64,000 nt of DNA, taken from NCBI RefSeq assembly GCF_001570525.1, contig NZ_BBXC01000008.1, positions 877,419-941,418 of the forward strand. Direction: 5' to 3'. The position numbers were made by a program, and so were the translations under genes. Below are positions 8,571 to 17,908 of this stretch, piece by piece. A model generated the notes under the pieces. It saw nothing but the letters and a program-made list of their open reading frames with translations. It was not told the DNA's origin and ran no database searches. Source of the DNA: Herbidospora sakaeratensis (GTDB lineage Bacteria > Actinomycetota > Actinomycetes > Streptosporangiales > Streptosporangiaceae). Position 1 is the first letter of the stretch; every line of letters starts with the position of its first letter.

Positions 8571-8590
8571 CCCTGAAAGACGACCAGTAG

Positions 8591-8616
8591 CGGCGGTGTC
8601 GGTCGGGACACCGCCG
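8591..8616. terminator. Intrinsic terminator between convergent genes
   Basis: CGGCGGTGTC and GACACCGCCG form a perfect 10-bp stem with a 6-nt loop, just after the small secreted protein and before the end of the leftward ABC-F gene. It may serve both directions. There is no clear T-run, as is common in high-GC actinomycetes. Confidence 0.65.
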
Positions 8617-8655
8617 TGGAAGTCTCCTGCTTTCCCCCGGAAGGCGGGCTGACGC

Positions 8656-10263
<1,608 letters not shown>

Positions 10264-10271
10264 GTGACGGC

Positions 10272-11900
10272 CTACGGCGCGGCCGTGCCCAGGTCCGTCA
10301 ACCGGCCTTCGGAGAGCCGCAACCGGCGGTCGACCCCGATCTCGGTGAGGAACCGCTCGTCGTGGCTGACCACCACGAACGCCCCTTCGTAGGCGGTGAG
10401 CGCACTCTCCAGCTGGGCGACGCTGACCAGGTCGAGGTTGTTGGTCGGTTCGTCCAGCAGCAGGAGCTGCGGCGCGGGTTCGGCGTACAGCACGCAGGCC
10501 AGGGTCGCCCGCAACCGCTCACCACCCGAGAGCACCCCGACGGGAAGATGGATGCGCGCCCCCCGGAACAGGAAGCGGGCCAGCAGGTTCATGCGCTGCG
10601 CCTGCGGCATCGCGGGCGCGAACGCCGCCAGGTTCTCCGCCACGGTCCGATCGAGGTCGAGCAGATCGAGCCGCTGGGACAGGTAGGCGACCCGCCCATC
10701 GGCCCGCCGGGTCTCCCCGCCGTCGAGCTCACCGTTGATCACCCGCAGCAGGGTCGACTTCCCGGCCCCGTTGGGCCCGGTCAGCGCGATGCGCTCCGGC
10801 CCCCGGATCGTCAGATCGGCCCCCTCCCCCGCGAACAGAGCCCGCCCGCCGTAGTGGACCTGCATGTTCTTGCCGAGGAACACCGTGCGCCCGGCCGGAA
10901 CATTGGTTCCGGGCAGCTCCAGCGTGATCTTCTGCTCGTCCCGCAACGCCCGCCCCGCCTCGTCGAGCCGCGCCTTGGCCTGGCTCACCCGGGCGGTGTG
11001 GGTCTCGTTGGCCTTCCCCGCCGACTCCTGGGCGTTCCGCTTCATCGTCCCAGCGAAGATCTTCGGCAGCCCCGCGTTCTTGAGGTTCCTGGACGCGTTG
11101 CTCGCCCGCCGCTCGGCCCGCTCCCGCGCCTGCTGCAACTCCCGCTTCTCCCGCTTGACCTCCTGCTCGGCGTTGCGGACGTTCTTCTCCGCGACCTCCC
11201 GAGCGACCTTGACGGCCTCCTCGTACGCGGTGAAGTTCCCGCCGTGGAACTGAAGGTCGCCCTGGTGGAGCTCGGCGATCCGGTCCATCCGATCAAGCAG
11301 CGCCCGGTCGTGGCTGACCAGCAGCAGACAACCGCTCCAGCCCTCCAGCACTTCGTAGAGCTGGTGGCGGGCGTCCAAATCGAGATTGTTGGTGGGCTCG
11401 TCGAGCAACAGCACATCGGGCCGCTTCAACAGCTGGGCGGCCAGCCCGAGCGAGACGACCTGCCCCCCGCTGAACGTGTGCAGCGTCCGGTCGAAGGAGA
11501 CGTCACCGAGCCCCAGCCGATCGAGCTGAGCACGAGTGCGCTCCTCGATGTCCCAGTCATTGCCGATCGTGGTGAAATGCTCCTCGCTGGCATCACCGGA
11601 TTCGATGGCGTCCAGAGCCCTGATGACCGGAGCGATGCCGAGCACCTCGGCGACGGTGAGATCCCCGGCCAGAGGCAACGTCTGAGGCAGATACCCCAGC
11701 ACACCCCCGACCGAGACCGATCCCGCGGCCGGCTTGAGCTCCCCGGCGATCAACCGGAGCAGCGTGCTCTTCCCCGCCCCGTTGGGCGCGACCAGCCCGG
11801 TCCGGCCGCCCGGGACGCTGAAGGAGAGATCCTGGAACACCGGAGTGTCGTCGGGCCAGGAGAAGGACAGGGTGGAACAGACGACGAACGCGTCGGACAT
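10272..11900 (-). CDS. ABC-F ATPase, ribosomal protection type (first gene)
   Basis: A 542-residue ABC-F protein. NBD1 has APNGAGKST (38-46), FSGGQ (143-147) and LLLDEPTNNLD. NBD2 has GPNGAGKST (about 375-383), LSGGE (457-461) and LLLDEPTNNLD. Between them is a long Lys/Arg/Glu-rich coiled linker (about 225-325), the part that in this family reaches toward the peptidyl-transferase centre. It differs clearly from the adjacent ABC-F, so this is not a recent duplication. GAGG lies 8 nt before the ATG. The leader with a short ORF and hairpins suggests induction by a ribosome-targeting compound. Confidence 0.88.
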   Translation of the reverse strand: MSDAFVVCSTLSFSWPDDTPVFQDLSFSVPGGRTGLVAPNGAGKSTLLRLIAGELKPAAGSVSVGGVLGYLPQTLPLAGDLTVAEVLGIAPVIRALDAIESGDASEEHFTTIGNDWDIEERTRAQLDRLGLGDVSFDRTLHTFSGGQVVSLGLAAQLLKRPDVLLLDEPTNNLDLDARHQLYEVLEGWSGCLLLVSHDRALLDRMDRIAELHQGDLQFHGGNFTAYEEAVKVAREVAEKNVRNAEQEVKREKRELQQARERAERRASNASRNLKNAGLPKIFAGTMKRNAQESAGKANETHTARVSQAKARLDEAGRALRDEQKITLELPGTNVPAGRTVFLGKNMQVHYGGRALFAGEGADLTIRGPERIALTGPNGAGKSTLLRVINGELDGGETRRADGRVAYLSQRLDLLDLDRTVAENLAAFAPAMPQAQRMNLLARFLFRGARIHLPVGVLSGGERLRATLACVLYAEPAPQLLLLDEPTNNLDLVSVAQLESALTAYEGAFVVVSHDERFLTEIGVDRRLRLSEGRLTDLGTAAP

Positions 11901-11921
11901 GCGAGAAACCTCATGGGTGAT

Positions 11922-11946
11922 CCGGGCGCGCGAAGGGGGCGCCCGG
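11922..11946 (-). terminator. Hairpin just before the ABC-F operon, candidate attenuator
   Basis: CCGGGCGC and GCGCCCGG form an 8-bp stem with a 9-nt loop, ending 22 bp before the ABC-F start in the direction of transcription. It lies between the nine-codon ORF and the ABC-F start, the usual place for the conditional terminator in ribosome-mediated attenuation. The T-run is poor. Confidence 0.5.
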
Positions 11947-12023
11947 CAGGAAACAGGGGGACGACGAGATGGCCACGGCGGCTGCGCGAGTGCGCGCCTG
12001 CCAGCGGCCTATCGGGTCCGGTC

Positions 12024-12053
12024 TCAGCCGGAGATGTCGTCGTCTACCACCAT
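12024..12053 (-). CDS. Nine-residue leader peptide upstream of the ABC-F operon
   Basis: ATG to TGA encodes MVVDDDISG. AGGAG (12061-12065) sits 7 nt before the ATG, an excellent ribosome-binding site for so short a frame. It lies about 120 bp upstream of the first ABC-F gene and is flanked by hairpins on both sides. Short upstream ORFs of this kind control several antibiotic-resistance genes through drug-induced ribosome stalling. That this one works so is inference; no known stalling motif is recognised. Confidence 0.6.
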   Translation of the reverse strand: MVVDDDISG

Positions 12054-12081
12054 GTCTGGTCTCCTGGTTTCTGATCACGCA

Positions 12082-12120
12082 CAGGTCCGGCTCCCGGAAG
12101 AGACGCGCCGGGAGGACCTG
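12082..12120 (-). promoter_or_regulatory. Long hairpin in the ABC-F leader
   Basis: CAGGTCC/GGACCTG (7 bp) and TCCCGG/CCGGGA (6 bp) stack into one stem with a 3-nt bulge and a 10-nt loop. It lies 16 nt before the ribosome-binding site of the leader peptide, so it is in the untranslated leader if transcription starts upstream of 12120. A weak promoter candidate (TTGACG at 12185-12190, 17-bp spacer, CACACT at 12162-12167, leftward) would place it there. Confidence 0.5.
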
Positions 12121-12378
12121 TCCCTGTCAGCCTAAGGGCAGCCAGGGGATGAACGGCGACGAGTGTGCCAAAGAGGCTCAGCACCGTCAACCACGAGCCC
12201 CCAGCCGGCAGGCCTGAACACCGACAAGGCGATCGCGATCGCGGAACCGACAGCCCGCCGCCAAATCGGCGCGGTACTCGTCTTGGCCTGGACGGTCGCC
12301 CAGCGCGACGCCGAACTCCTGCACTGTTGGGTGAGCAGGCCCGCCTGATACCGCGATCGGAAGCAGCGGATGACTCCT

Positions 12379-12418
12379 ACTACGCATAGATGAAAGTCAT
12401 CACCCATCTATGCGTAGT
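12379..12418. repeat. Perfect 14-bp inverted repeat
   Basis: ACTACGCATAGATG (12379-12392) and CATCTATGCGTAGT (12405-12418) are exact reverse complements around a 12-nt centre. The AT-rich arms are unlike the local GC-rich DNA. It could be an operator, a terminator or the relic of a mobile element end. It lies 126 bp upstream of the next rightward gene. Confidence 0.6.
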
Positions 12419-12494
12419 GTCATGCGGTTTGGAATCGGCGTCCCGAGTGAGTGGAGCCACAGGTAGATGGTTTGCGGCGGGTATTCGAGTAAGT

Positions 12495-12515
12495 CGATCA
12501 CCCATCTCGTGATCG
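12495..12515. promoter_or_regulatory. Inverted repeat just upstream of the pseudo-metallopeptidase gene
   Basis: CGATCAC and GTGATCG flank the 7-nt centre CCATCTC, ending 28 bp before the ATG at 12544. Its position overlaps where a promoter would lie, which fits an operator. Confidence 0.4.
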
Positions 12516-12543
12516 GGACGCCTGATCGCTAAGATCCGCCACC

Positions 12544-13302
12544 ATGACCTTGATCCTTAATGTCGCGATGGCCGTCTCGCTATTGGCGTCGGCGCCGACC
12601 GGCCCGGGGGCTCTCACCAAGAATGCGATCTACAAAGCCGGTGCACTGCCCACGGTCACCTGCACCGAAGAGACCTACTTCGCCGAATTCGATGCCGCGA
12701 AACGACAGGCCGAAAACGCCCTGACCTGCCTGGAACAGGCCTGGCGGCCCTTACTGGCCAAGGCGAAGATCCCCTTCAAGCGCCCCAAACTCGTCATCAG
12801 GGACGGCGACCGCGTCAAAGCATGCGGAGTTTCCGGCACGACATACGAGACGCTCGGCATGTACTGCCCGAAGAACAACACGATCTACGTCTGGTCCCCG
12901 GAGAGGTCACGGAAAGACGAACTCGACCGCCCGACTCTCCTGGTGAGCGTCGCGCGTGCCTACGCCTACCACATCCAGCAAATCACCGGAATACGTCCCG
13001 CCGCGCAGAATGCCTTCGACAAAGCCTCGAAGCGCGGCAAGAAGGACGTGAGCCTCCGGTTGGAGATGCAGACCACCTGCTTCACGGCAGCCTTCCTCGG
13101 CAGCGTCTGGGATTCCCTCGGGTACACCGCCGAAGACCACACCTCGGACTACGTGCTGTGGGTGCTGGTCAACATGCATCATGCGACGGACTTCAACAAC
13201 GGCAAGGCCGCCAACGCCAGTCATTGGGCGACACGAGGGTTCAACACTCGCTCCCCCGGAGCATGTCAGACGTTCTCGGCACCGGCGAAGCGGGTCAGCT
13301 AG
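12544..13302 (+). CDS. Neutral zinc metallopeptidase-like protein lacking the HExxH motif
   Basis: A 252-residue exported protein with a short hydrophobic N-terminus (about 1-18). It follows the YpfJ-type predicted neutral metallopeptidase pattern: paired Cys (94 and 108), a helix ending in YHIQQ, a later LEMQTTC segment matching the usual ELQADC, and a final FNTRSPGAC near the end. At the catalytic helix the expected H-E-x-G-H is R138-A-Y-A-Y142, so both zinc His and the catalytic Glu are absent. It is probably a catalytically dead binding protein. Family placement rests on motif alignment by eye. Confidence 0.65.
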   Translation: MTLILNVAMAVSLLASAPTGPGALTKNAIYKAGALPTVTCTEETYFAEFDAAKRQAENALTCLEQAWRPLLAKAKIPFKRPKLVIRDGDRVKACGVSGTTYETLGMYCPKNNTIYVWSPERSRKDELDRPTLLVSVARAYAYHIQQITGIRPAAQNAFDKASKRGKKDVSLRLEMQTTCFTAAFLGSVWDSLGYTAEDHTSDYVLWVLVNMHHATDFNNGKAANASHWATRGFNTRSPGACQTFSAPAKRVS

Positions 13303-13459
13303 CCAGATGACACCGAGACACGATGCCGTACCCGCCGACCGGGCCGCCGCATCGGCCCACGTCGGAAGCTTCCGTGCCGAGATGCCGAGGATTCATCCGG
13401 GTCGTGGAGACAGGTTGCCGCACGACCCGGCACCACCGCCGTTGTGATGGTTCGAAATC

Positions 13460-13879
13460 ATGAAACGCGCCTTATATGTGGCGGCGGCCGTTCTGGTGCC
13501 GCTGGCCGGATTGTTCACCTTGATCATGATTCCCATGTGGCGTGACGATGCCCGTCTCGACGCCTTGTAAGAGCGGGTGATCGCCCACCCGCTTCCGCCG
13601 GACACGCGTCGGGCTCACCCCGCGGCGGATACCGCGACATTGAGCGGCAACCTGTGGGGCGGGAGCGGACAATACTGTGAGTATCTGGTGACAATCACGT
13701 TTCTAACGTATCTGAAACCGCAGGACATACGCCGCTACTACCGCCAGGCCAAAATCCCAGGAGTAGAGGGAGACGTGAACATCTCTCTCTTCTTCAAAGA
13801 GCCTGTCGACGGCGAGAGCCAGGTCATCCTCGAGGCTTACGACTCCCATGGAAGCGACTGGGACTGGCGCTGCACTTGA
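13460..13879 (+). pseudogene. Small membrane-anchored protein gene broken by an in-frame stop
   Basis: From the ATG at 13460, 36 codons encode a Lys/Arg start and one transmembrane helix followed by WRDDARLDAL, then a TAA at 13568-13570. The same frame continues without further stops for 102 codons, through HPLPPDT, a Gly-rich patch, a Cys and a C-terminal WDWRCT. One base change in the stop would restore a 139-residue single-pass protein. Either the gene is a recent pseudogene or the base is an assembly error. The family is not recognised. Confidence 0.6.
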
Positions 13880-13908
13880 AGCACATTTCCACAGGCCCGA
13901 TTCACTGA

Positions 13909-14001
13909 CTCAACGCCACCTATGAAGGGTTCTCGGTGAACGCGATCAAGGAACGCGTCGTCAATAGGGAGAAGTTCCGGGTTCGCCTCCTCGACGGATG
14001 A
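13909..14001 (+). other. Possible short gene remnant
   Basis: Thirty stop-free codons read like ordinary protein (VNAIKERVVNREKFRV in the middle) but have no ribosome-binding site; the only internal start is a GTG at 13936. It lies between the broken gene and the DUF6461-like gene and may be the tail of a decayed gene. Support is weak. Confidence 0.2.
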
Positions 14002-14035
14002 TCACCACAGATTCTCTCGTGTACAGGAAACGATA

Positions 14036-14995
14036 ATGACTCAATGGGCCGAGACCTTCGACTATTACCGCGCCCTGCTGGAGGCGGAGGAATGGCTCTC
14101 CTCCGCCATGTGCTGGACGGTCGTCGAAGGCGACCATTCGCTCGCGGAAACCGCGACCCGGCTCACCGGTCACCCAAACGTCGGTGATCCACGCCGCGTC
14201 GGTGACCTGCTCGGCGGACCACTCACGGTGAGCATCGGCCGGACGCCGTCGGAGGTCGTGCTCTTCGAACCGGGCGGTTTCCTCAGCAGCCACCCGCCGG
14301 TGCTGATACGGCTCAGCCGGGATTGCAATGTGTATTCCGTCTTCTGGGACATCGACGGAAACAACTACCTCAGCCGTGCCTCCGGAGGGAGGATCCTGGC
14401 CCGCCTCGATCTCACGGAACCCGAAGAATGGCCGGCCGAGGGTGTGGATACCTGGCCAGAACTCCGGCACTTCAACCACGCAGACGAAGACGACTGGCAG
14501 GCGGCCGGGCTCGCCGTCGCCGAACTCTCCACCGGGCGAAGATTCTCGCGAGAATGGCTCCAGGAGCCACACCGATTCATCCAGGTGAGCTGGCCTCTTC
14601 CCGACGAGAACACGGCACCCCCGGCATCCGGCCAGGAGCCCGGATTCGACACGAAGGCGCGCCTCGTGGAGGCCCTCATCGCCGATTTCGACTTCGGCGG
14701 CTTCCCCGCGGCCCACGAGGCCTTGACGCTGCTCCGGGCCGGCACTCACGCGCCGGATGACCTGATGACCCGCGTGCGCGAACTCGACCAGGTGATGGTC
14801 GCCGACTTCCGCGCCCACGACGAGGGAGAAATGGAAGACAACCCCAGGTGGCGAAGGATGCAGGCGGCCTTTGCATTGTCGATGGCGGTTGAGGAGCCCG
14901 GAATCCGGCCACCGGGGTTCGGCGTGTTCAACCACGCGGAGAACGCATACGGCGACCGCTGGCCCGAGATGCGTCGGCGGCTGATCGACCGGTAG
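14036..14995 (+). CDS. DUF6461-like cytoplasmic protein
   Basis: A 319-residue soluble protein; AGGAAA lies 8 bp before the ATG. The N-terminal 180 residues resemble actinomycete DUF6461 proteins: a helix with CWTVVEG followed by an ETATRLTG segment, a later FEPGGF strand and a SRDCNVYSVFWDIDGNN stretch. The remaining part (about 205-319) is acidic and helical. No signal peptide, membrane helix or catalytic motif is seen. Family assignment is by recollection of the CW-VVEG pattern. Function unknown. Confidence 0.6.
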   Translation: MTQWAETFDYYRALLEAEEWLSSAMCWTVVEGDHSLAETATRLTGHPNVGDPRRVGDLLGGPLTVSIGRTPSEVVLFEPGGFLSSHPPVLIRLSRDCNVYSVFWDIDGNNYLSRASGGRILARLDLTEPEEWPAEGVDTWPELRHFNHADEDDWQAAGLAVAELSTGRRFSREWLQEPHRFIQVSWPLPDENTAPPASGQEPGFDTKARLVEALIADFDFGGFPAAHEALTLLRAGTHAPDDLMTRVRELDQVMVADFRAHDEGEMEDNPRWRRMQAAFALSMAVEEPGIRPPGFGVFNHAENAYGDRWPEMRRRLIDR

Positions 14996-15280
14996 AACCG
15001 GATACCCCAGCGGTTCGGCCAGGTCGAGGCTGTGCTCCTCCAGCGCTTCGAGGGCCGATCCGTCGCGTCGAGTCCACCAGTCCCCCGTCGGCATAGCCGC
15101 GACCCGTCATCACCCGAGAACAAAGCAAGCACATCTCTCCGTCGCGATGCGCAGTCTCTGACTTAAGCCGTTCGCCTCATCGATCGCGTCGGCCGTCGAT
15201 GCCTGCGGCCTCACGTAGAGGGCTTTCACGGCACTTCCCAGACCGTGCTGGCGATCTTCCAACGCGACAAAAGCCAAATA

Positions 15281-15501
15281 CGAGCGAAGCGAGCTCGATC
15301 CGAGCGAAGCGAGGCCCTGTCAGGGAGCGAGAGCGCCCCCGGAGCGAAGCGACGCCAGGGACGCGAAGCGGACCAGGGGGAGCGCGAGGGGGCGAAGCCC
15401 TCTCGTATCGGGGGTCCGGGGGTCGCCCCCCGGCGCAAACGAGGAACGGCTCGCGAAAGGCGCCAAAGGCGCCGCCCACGAGCCGTTCCGAGAGTGGAGC
15501 T
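15281..15501. repeat. Long direct repeat, copy 1
   Basis: A 221-bp sequence nearly identical to 17659-17908. It contains several GAGCGAAGCGA-type short repeats and ends in a strong hairpin (GGAACGGCTCG at 15443-15453 with CGAGCCGTTCC at 15479-15489), followed by TGGAGCT. It lacks a 29-bp segment present in copy 2. The last seven bases match the 3' end of the tRNA-Ala gene that abuts copy 2, but no tRNA follows here. Confidence 0.9.
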
Positions 15502-15928
15502 TACGCTCGTCTACTCGATTCGATCAGCCGGATCGAGATGCCTCATGAATGATGGCGTCTGACCCGGAGCGAACACGCCACATTGCAGGTTGAGCCCCGC
15601 GAACGCCGGGGGCTGCGACGAGACCGGTCGACAGTCCGGTCCAAGCCGGGCCGCCTGCCCTCGGCGATCCGAGGAACTGGTGGAGCCCACTGAGTCCGAT
15701 GTCCTTCGGTGGTACGCATCGCCCTCGCAGGTGGTCTCCTTCTCGGCCGTGCACAGGTCGGTGCCCGGACCCCCAGAGACCCGATCGAACAGGGCCGAAG
15801 TGGCGATGGCGTGTCCCGCCGAGGTAGCCGGGGAAGCAGCTCGAAGGCGGCAGCTCCTTCATCGACAGCGTCCTCTAACCCGCATCGTTGATTGGCGACC
15901 ATGTCCGAACTCAACTCTGCGACGCCTC
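15502..15928. other. Non-coding stretch between the repeat and the lipoprotein gene
   Basis: About 430 bp with overlapping open frames on both strands, none with a start site or recognisable protein features. It may be decayed sequence. I see no transposase, integrase or RNA gene. Confidence 0.4.
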
Positions 15929-16702
15929 TCAGGACCCCTGCAAGTCCTTGGATTTGAGCAACGCCACGAGCTCGTCCATGTTCTTCGGCTTCGCCCACGG
16001 AGAAGCGGTCCCGAGGTCGATGCCATGCATTCCGCCCAGCAGAGAAGACCCAGCATCGGGCGACAGCCTCGCTAGCGCCGGGTCTTCCAGGACCAGGCCC
16101 TGTGGGGGCGCTATCATTCTTCGAGCGGCGGAGGGAAGAGCGATCCCGGAATATTTGATCCGGCCCTCTTCGATGATGTCTTCTTGCCCGAAGAACATGA
16201 TGCGTGTGCCAGGCGGCACGGCTTTCTGGAAGTCCTCAACGGATTCTCCCGGCGACCATTCTGAGGGCTTCTTTGATTCGTCTCGGACGACTGGCCCCTG
16301 GTATATTCGAATGTACAGATCGCCGCCTGCAGCAGCGAGGTTCCCCTTGGCCCCCTTCAGTACATCGGTGACCGTCATTTTCAGCAGCACGTGATGCAGT
16401 AGCGGCCCACCGGGAGCAATTTCCAGACCAGGCCCCTGGTCCCAGCCTGCGACTACCCCAACCGCCACCACCGGGACAGAAATCGCCAGCTCTTCCGGTG
16501 ACTCTTTCACGTCAAAATCTGCGTCCGTGTATCGGAGTAATGATACGTCCAAGGACCCGGCGATGGTTGCCTTCGGCGTTGCGGGGGTTGCTGAGGGAGC
16601 TGTGGCATTGGTCGTGACGGTTCCACCACATCCCGCGATGGCGAGAGAGGATGCGACCACCAGTCCCGCAAGGGCTGTCTTTGTACTAGCCGCATAGTTC
16701 AT
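15929..16702 (-). CDS. Putative lipoprotein
   Basis: A 257-residue protein with a lipoprotein signal: basic start, hydrophobic core and lipobox L-A-I-A-G-C with Cys25. A Thr/Ala/Pro linker follows to about residue 48, then a globular domain of about 200 residues of unknown family. I chose the ATG at 16702, two bases after the stop of the upstream protease gene, with GGTGG inside the end of that gene acting as ribosome site. Translation is therefore coupled to the secreted protease. A role in binding or restraining it at the membrane is possible. Confidence 0.7.
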   Translation of the reverse strand: MNYAASTKTALAGLVVASSLAIAGCGGTVTTNATAPSATPATPKATIAGSLDVSLLRYTDADFDVKESPEELAISVPVVAVGVVAGWDQGPGLEIAPGGPLLHHVLLKMTVTDVLKGAKGNLAAAGGDLYIRIYQGPVVRDESKKPSEWSPGESVEDFQKAVPPGTRIMFFGQEDIIEEGRIKYSGIALPSAARRMIAPPQGLVLEDPALARLSPDAGSSLLGGMHGIDLGTASPWAKPKNMDELVALLKSKDLQGS

Positions 16703-16704
16703 CT

Positions 16705-17337
16705 TTACCACCATGCGTTGATGTGGGCGATGTGATGACTGTTGTACGTGTACGTCCATGACCCTGTCGGCTCGTCGTAATCATCGACCGACTGGCTGGC
16801 CATGCAGTCGAGCACTCCGCCTGGCGGAAAGTCGGGTATTGGGGCCTGTGGGTAATAGTGGTCAAGTCCAACGGTATGCCCGAGCTCATGGCAGGTGGTC
16901 TTCATCATCTGATGCTGCCAGTGGTTGACATTCTGGATGTTCGTGACATTGAGCGATACCAGTCGCTGATCGCACACGCTGCTGTCTGAGGCGGTCCTCA
17001 CGGCGCATACTGCGCTTCCGTAGACAGGATCCGAGAACTGTGCCCATGCCACATCGGTGGCAGGGTCTCCATCCTGGTTGGAATTGAGATAATCACAAGT
17101 GGCGTGCTGCGGGATTCCTGGAATATCAGTGGTCCAGTACAAGTAGTCCATGGCTTCGGGTATATAACTCCGAACCAAGGATCCCGCCGTGGGGGTGTAG
17201 CACCAACTGTGGGTGCTTTTATCCGGCGGGATGCCGTCGAACGGCCAGGGATTGGCCCGCGCCGGCACCGCGGAGACCGAGATGAGTGTGATCAGTGATG
17301 CGAGGATTGCAGCCAGTCGATTTCCCGATCGGCGCAC
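16705..17337 (-). CDS. Secreted metzincin-like zinc metalloprotease
   Basis: A 210-residue secreted protein with a signal peptide to about residue 28 (ARA cleavage). It has the complete metzincin zinc site H150-E151-L-G-H154-T-V-G-L-D-H160, followed by C178-M179 consistent with a Met-turn. Six Cys in the mature protein could form disulfides. The GTG start has GGAG five bases upstream. It is first in an apparent two-gene unit with the lipoprotein. The substrate is unknown. The start region and signal peptide look intact, so it should be active. Confidence 0.8.
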   Translation of the reverse strand: MRRSGNRLAAILASLITLISVSAVPARANPWPFDGIPPDKSTHSWCYTPTAGSLVRSYIPEAMDYLYWTTDIPGIPQHATCDYLNSNQDGDPATDVAWAQFSDPVYGSAVCAVRTASDSSVCDQRLVSLNVTNIQNVNHWQHQMMKTTCHELGHTVGLDHYYPQAPIPDFPPGGVLDCMASQSVDDYDEPTGSWTYTYNSHHIAHINAWW

Positions 17338-17658
17338 GCGACTCCATTCTGTCGAAGCACTCGATGTGAGGGGATTGACTCCTTGATCTTGAACGCAGAA
17401 AACTCCATCAACAAGCCTTGATCTTTTGCGCGCCGCAAACTATCCTTCACACGTTCGCGATCAAAGTAATCCAGATTCGTTCGGTGCTTACTGAGTAGTG
17501 GTCAGGTGAAGCCGCAACACCTCATCGCTGTTATATAAATGACGGGACCAGTGACTTGGCTTCAGTGGTGTTCTTGCGAACACACTCAGTGGCTACTGAT
17601 CGCTCAACCACGCCACCCCCATATCGATGGGTGCTGGCACAGCGCCCAACATCAAGTG
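17338..17658. other. Upstream region of the secreted protease
   Basis: About 320 bp, noticeably AT-richer than the flanks, between the protease start and repeat copy 2. It should hold the protease promoter, but no clear -35/-10 pair stands out. No gene is supported. Confidence 0.4.
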
Positions 17659-17908
17659 CGAGCGAAGCGAGCTCCATCCGAGCGAAGCGAGGCCCTGTCA
17701 GGGAGCGCGAGGGGCGAAGCCCTTCGCCAGGGAGCGAGAGCGACCCCGGAGCGAAGCGACGCCAGGGACGCGAAGCGGACCAGGGGGAGCGCGAGGGGGC
17801 GAAGCCCTCTCGTATCGGGGGTCCGGGGGTCGCCCCCCGGGGTAAACGAGGAACGGCTCGCGAAAGGCGCCAAAGGCGCCGCCCACGAGCCGTTCCGAGA
17901 GTGGAGCT
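17659..17908. repeat. Long direct repeat, copy 2, abutting tRNA-Ala
   Basis: A 250-bp copy of 15281-15501 with a 29-bp extra segment and a few substitutions. Its right end includes the last 7 bases of the leftward tRNA-Ala gene. The hairpin within it is the likely terminator of that tRNA. The two copies bracket about 2.2 kb holding the protease and lipoprotein genes. Confidence 0.9.
17850..17896 (-). terminator. tRNA-Ala terminator
   Basis: GGAACGGCTCG (17850-17860) and CGAGCCGTTCC (17886-17896) form an 11-bp stem; GGCGCC twice inside allows a nested stem. In the leftward direction the hairpin starts a few bases after the tRNA 3' end and is followed by TCGTTT. Confidence 0.75.

Larger units (their letters stand above)
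12121..12543. other. Non-coding region between the ABC-F leader and the pseudo-metallopeptidase gene
   Basis: About 420 bp without a convincing gene; short open frames on both strands have no ribosome site or recognisable protein. It contains the possible ABC-F promoter and two inverted repeats listed separately. The motif ATCACCCATCT occurs in both the loop side of the first repeat and the centre of the second. Confidence 0.5.

Noticed and set aside
12132..12407. Overlapping short ORFs on both strands between the ABC-F leader and the pseudo-metallopeptidase gene
   Set aside because: No ribosome-binding sites, no family resemblance, and they cross the perfect inverted repeat.
13961..15094. 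A 377-residue minus-strand ORF opposite the DUF6461-like gene
   Set aside because: The plus strand has a good ribosome site and a family-like sequence; only about 33 residues of the minus frame extend beyond it and they match nothing I know.
15524..15998. Minus-strand ORFs beside repeat copy 1 that might encode a decayed transposase
   Set aside because: No DDE, HTH or IS-end pattern is visible; the translations are arginine/proline-rich and overlap the lipoprotein end.
15281..17908. The long direct repeats as insertion-sequence ends
   Set aside because: They are direct, not inverted, and the bracketed DNA has no transposase.
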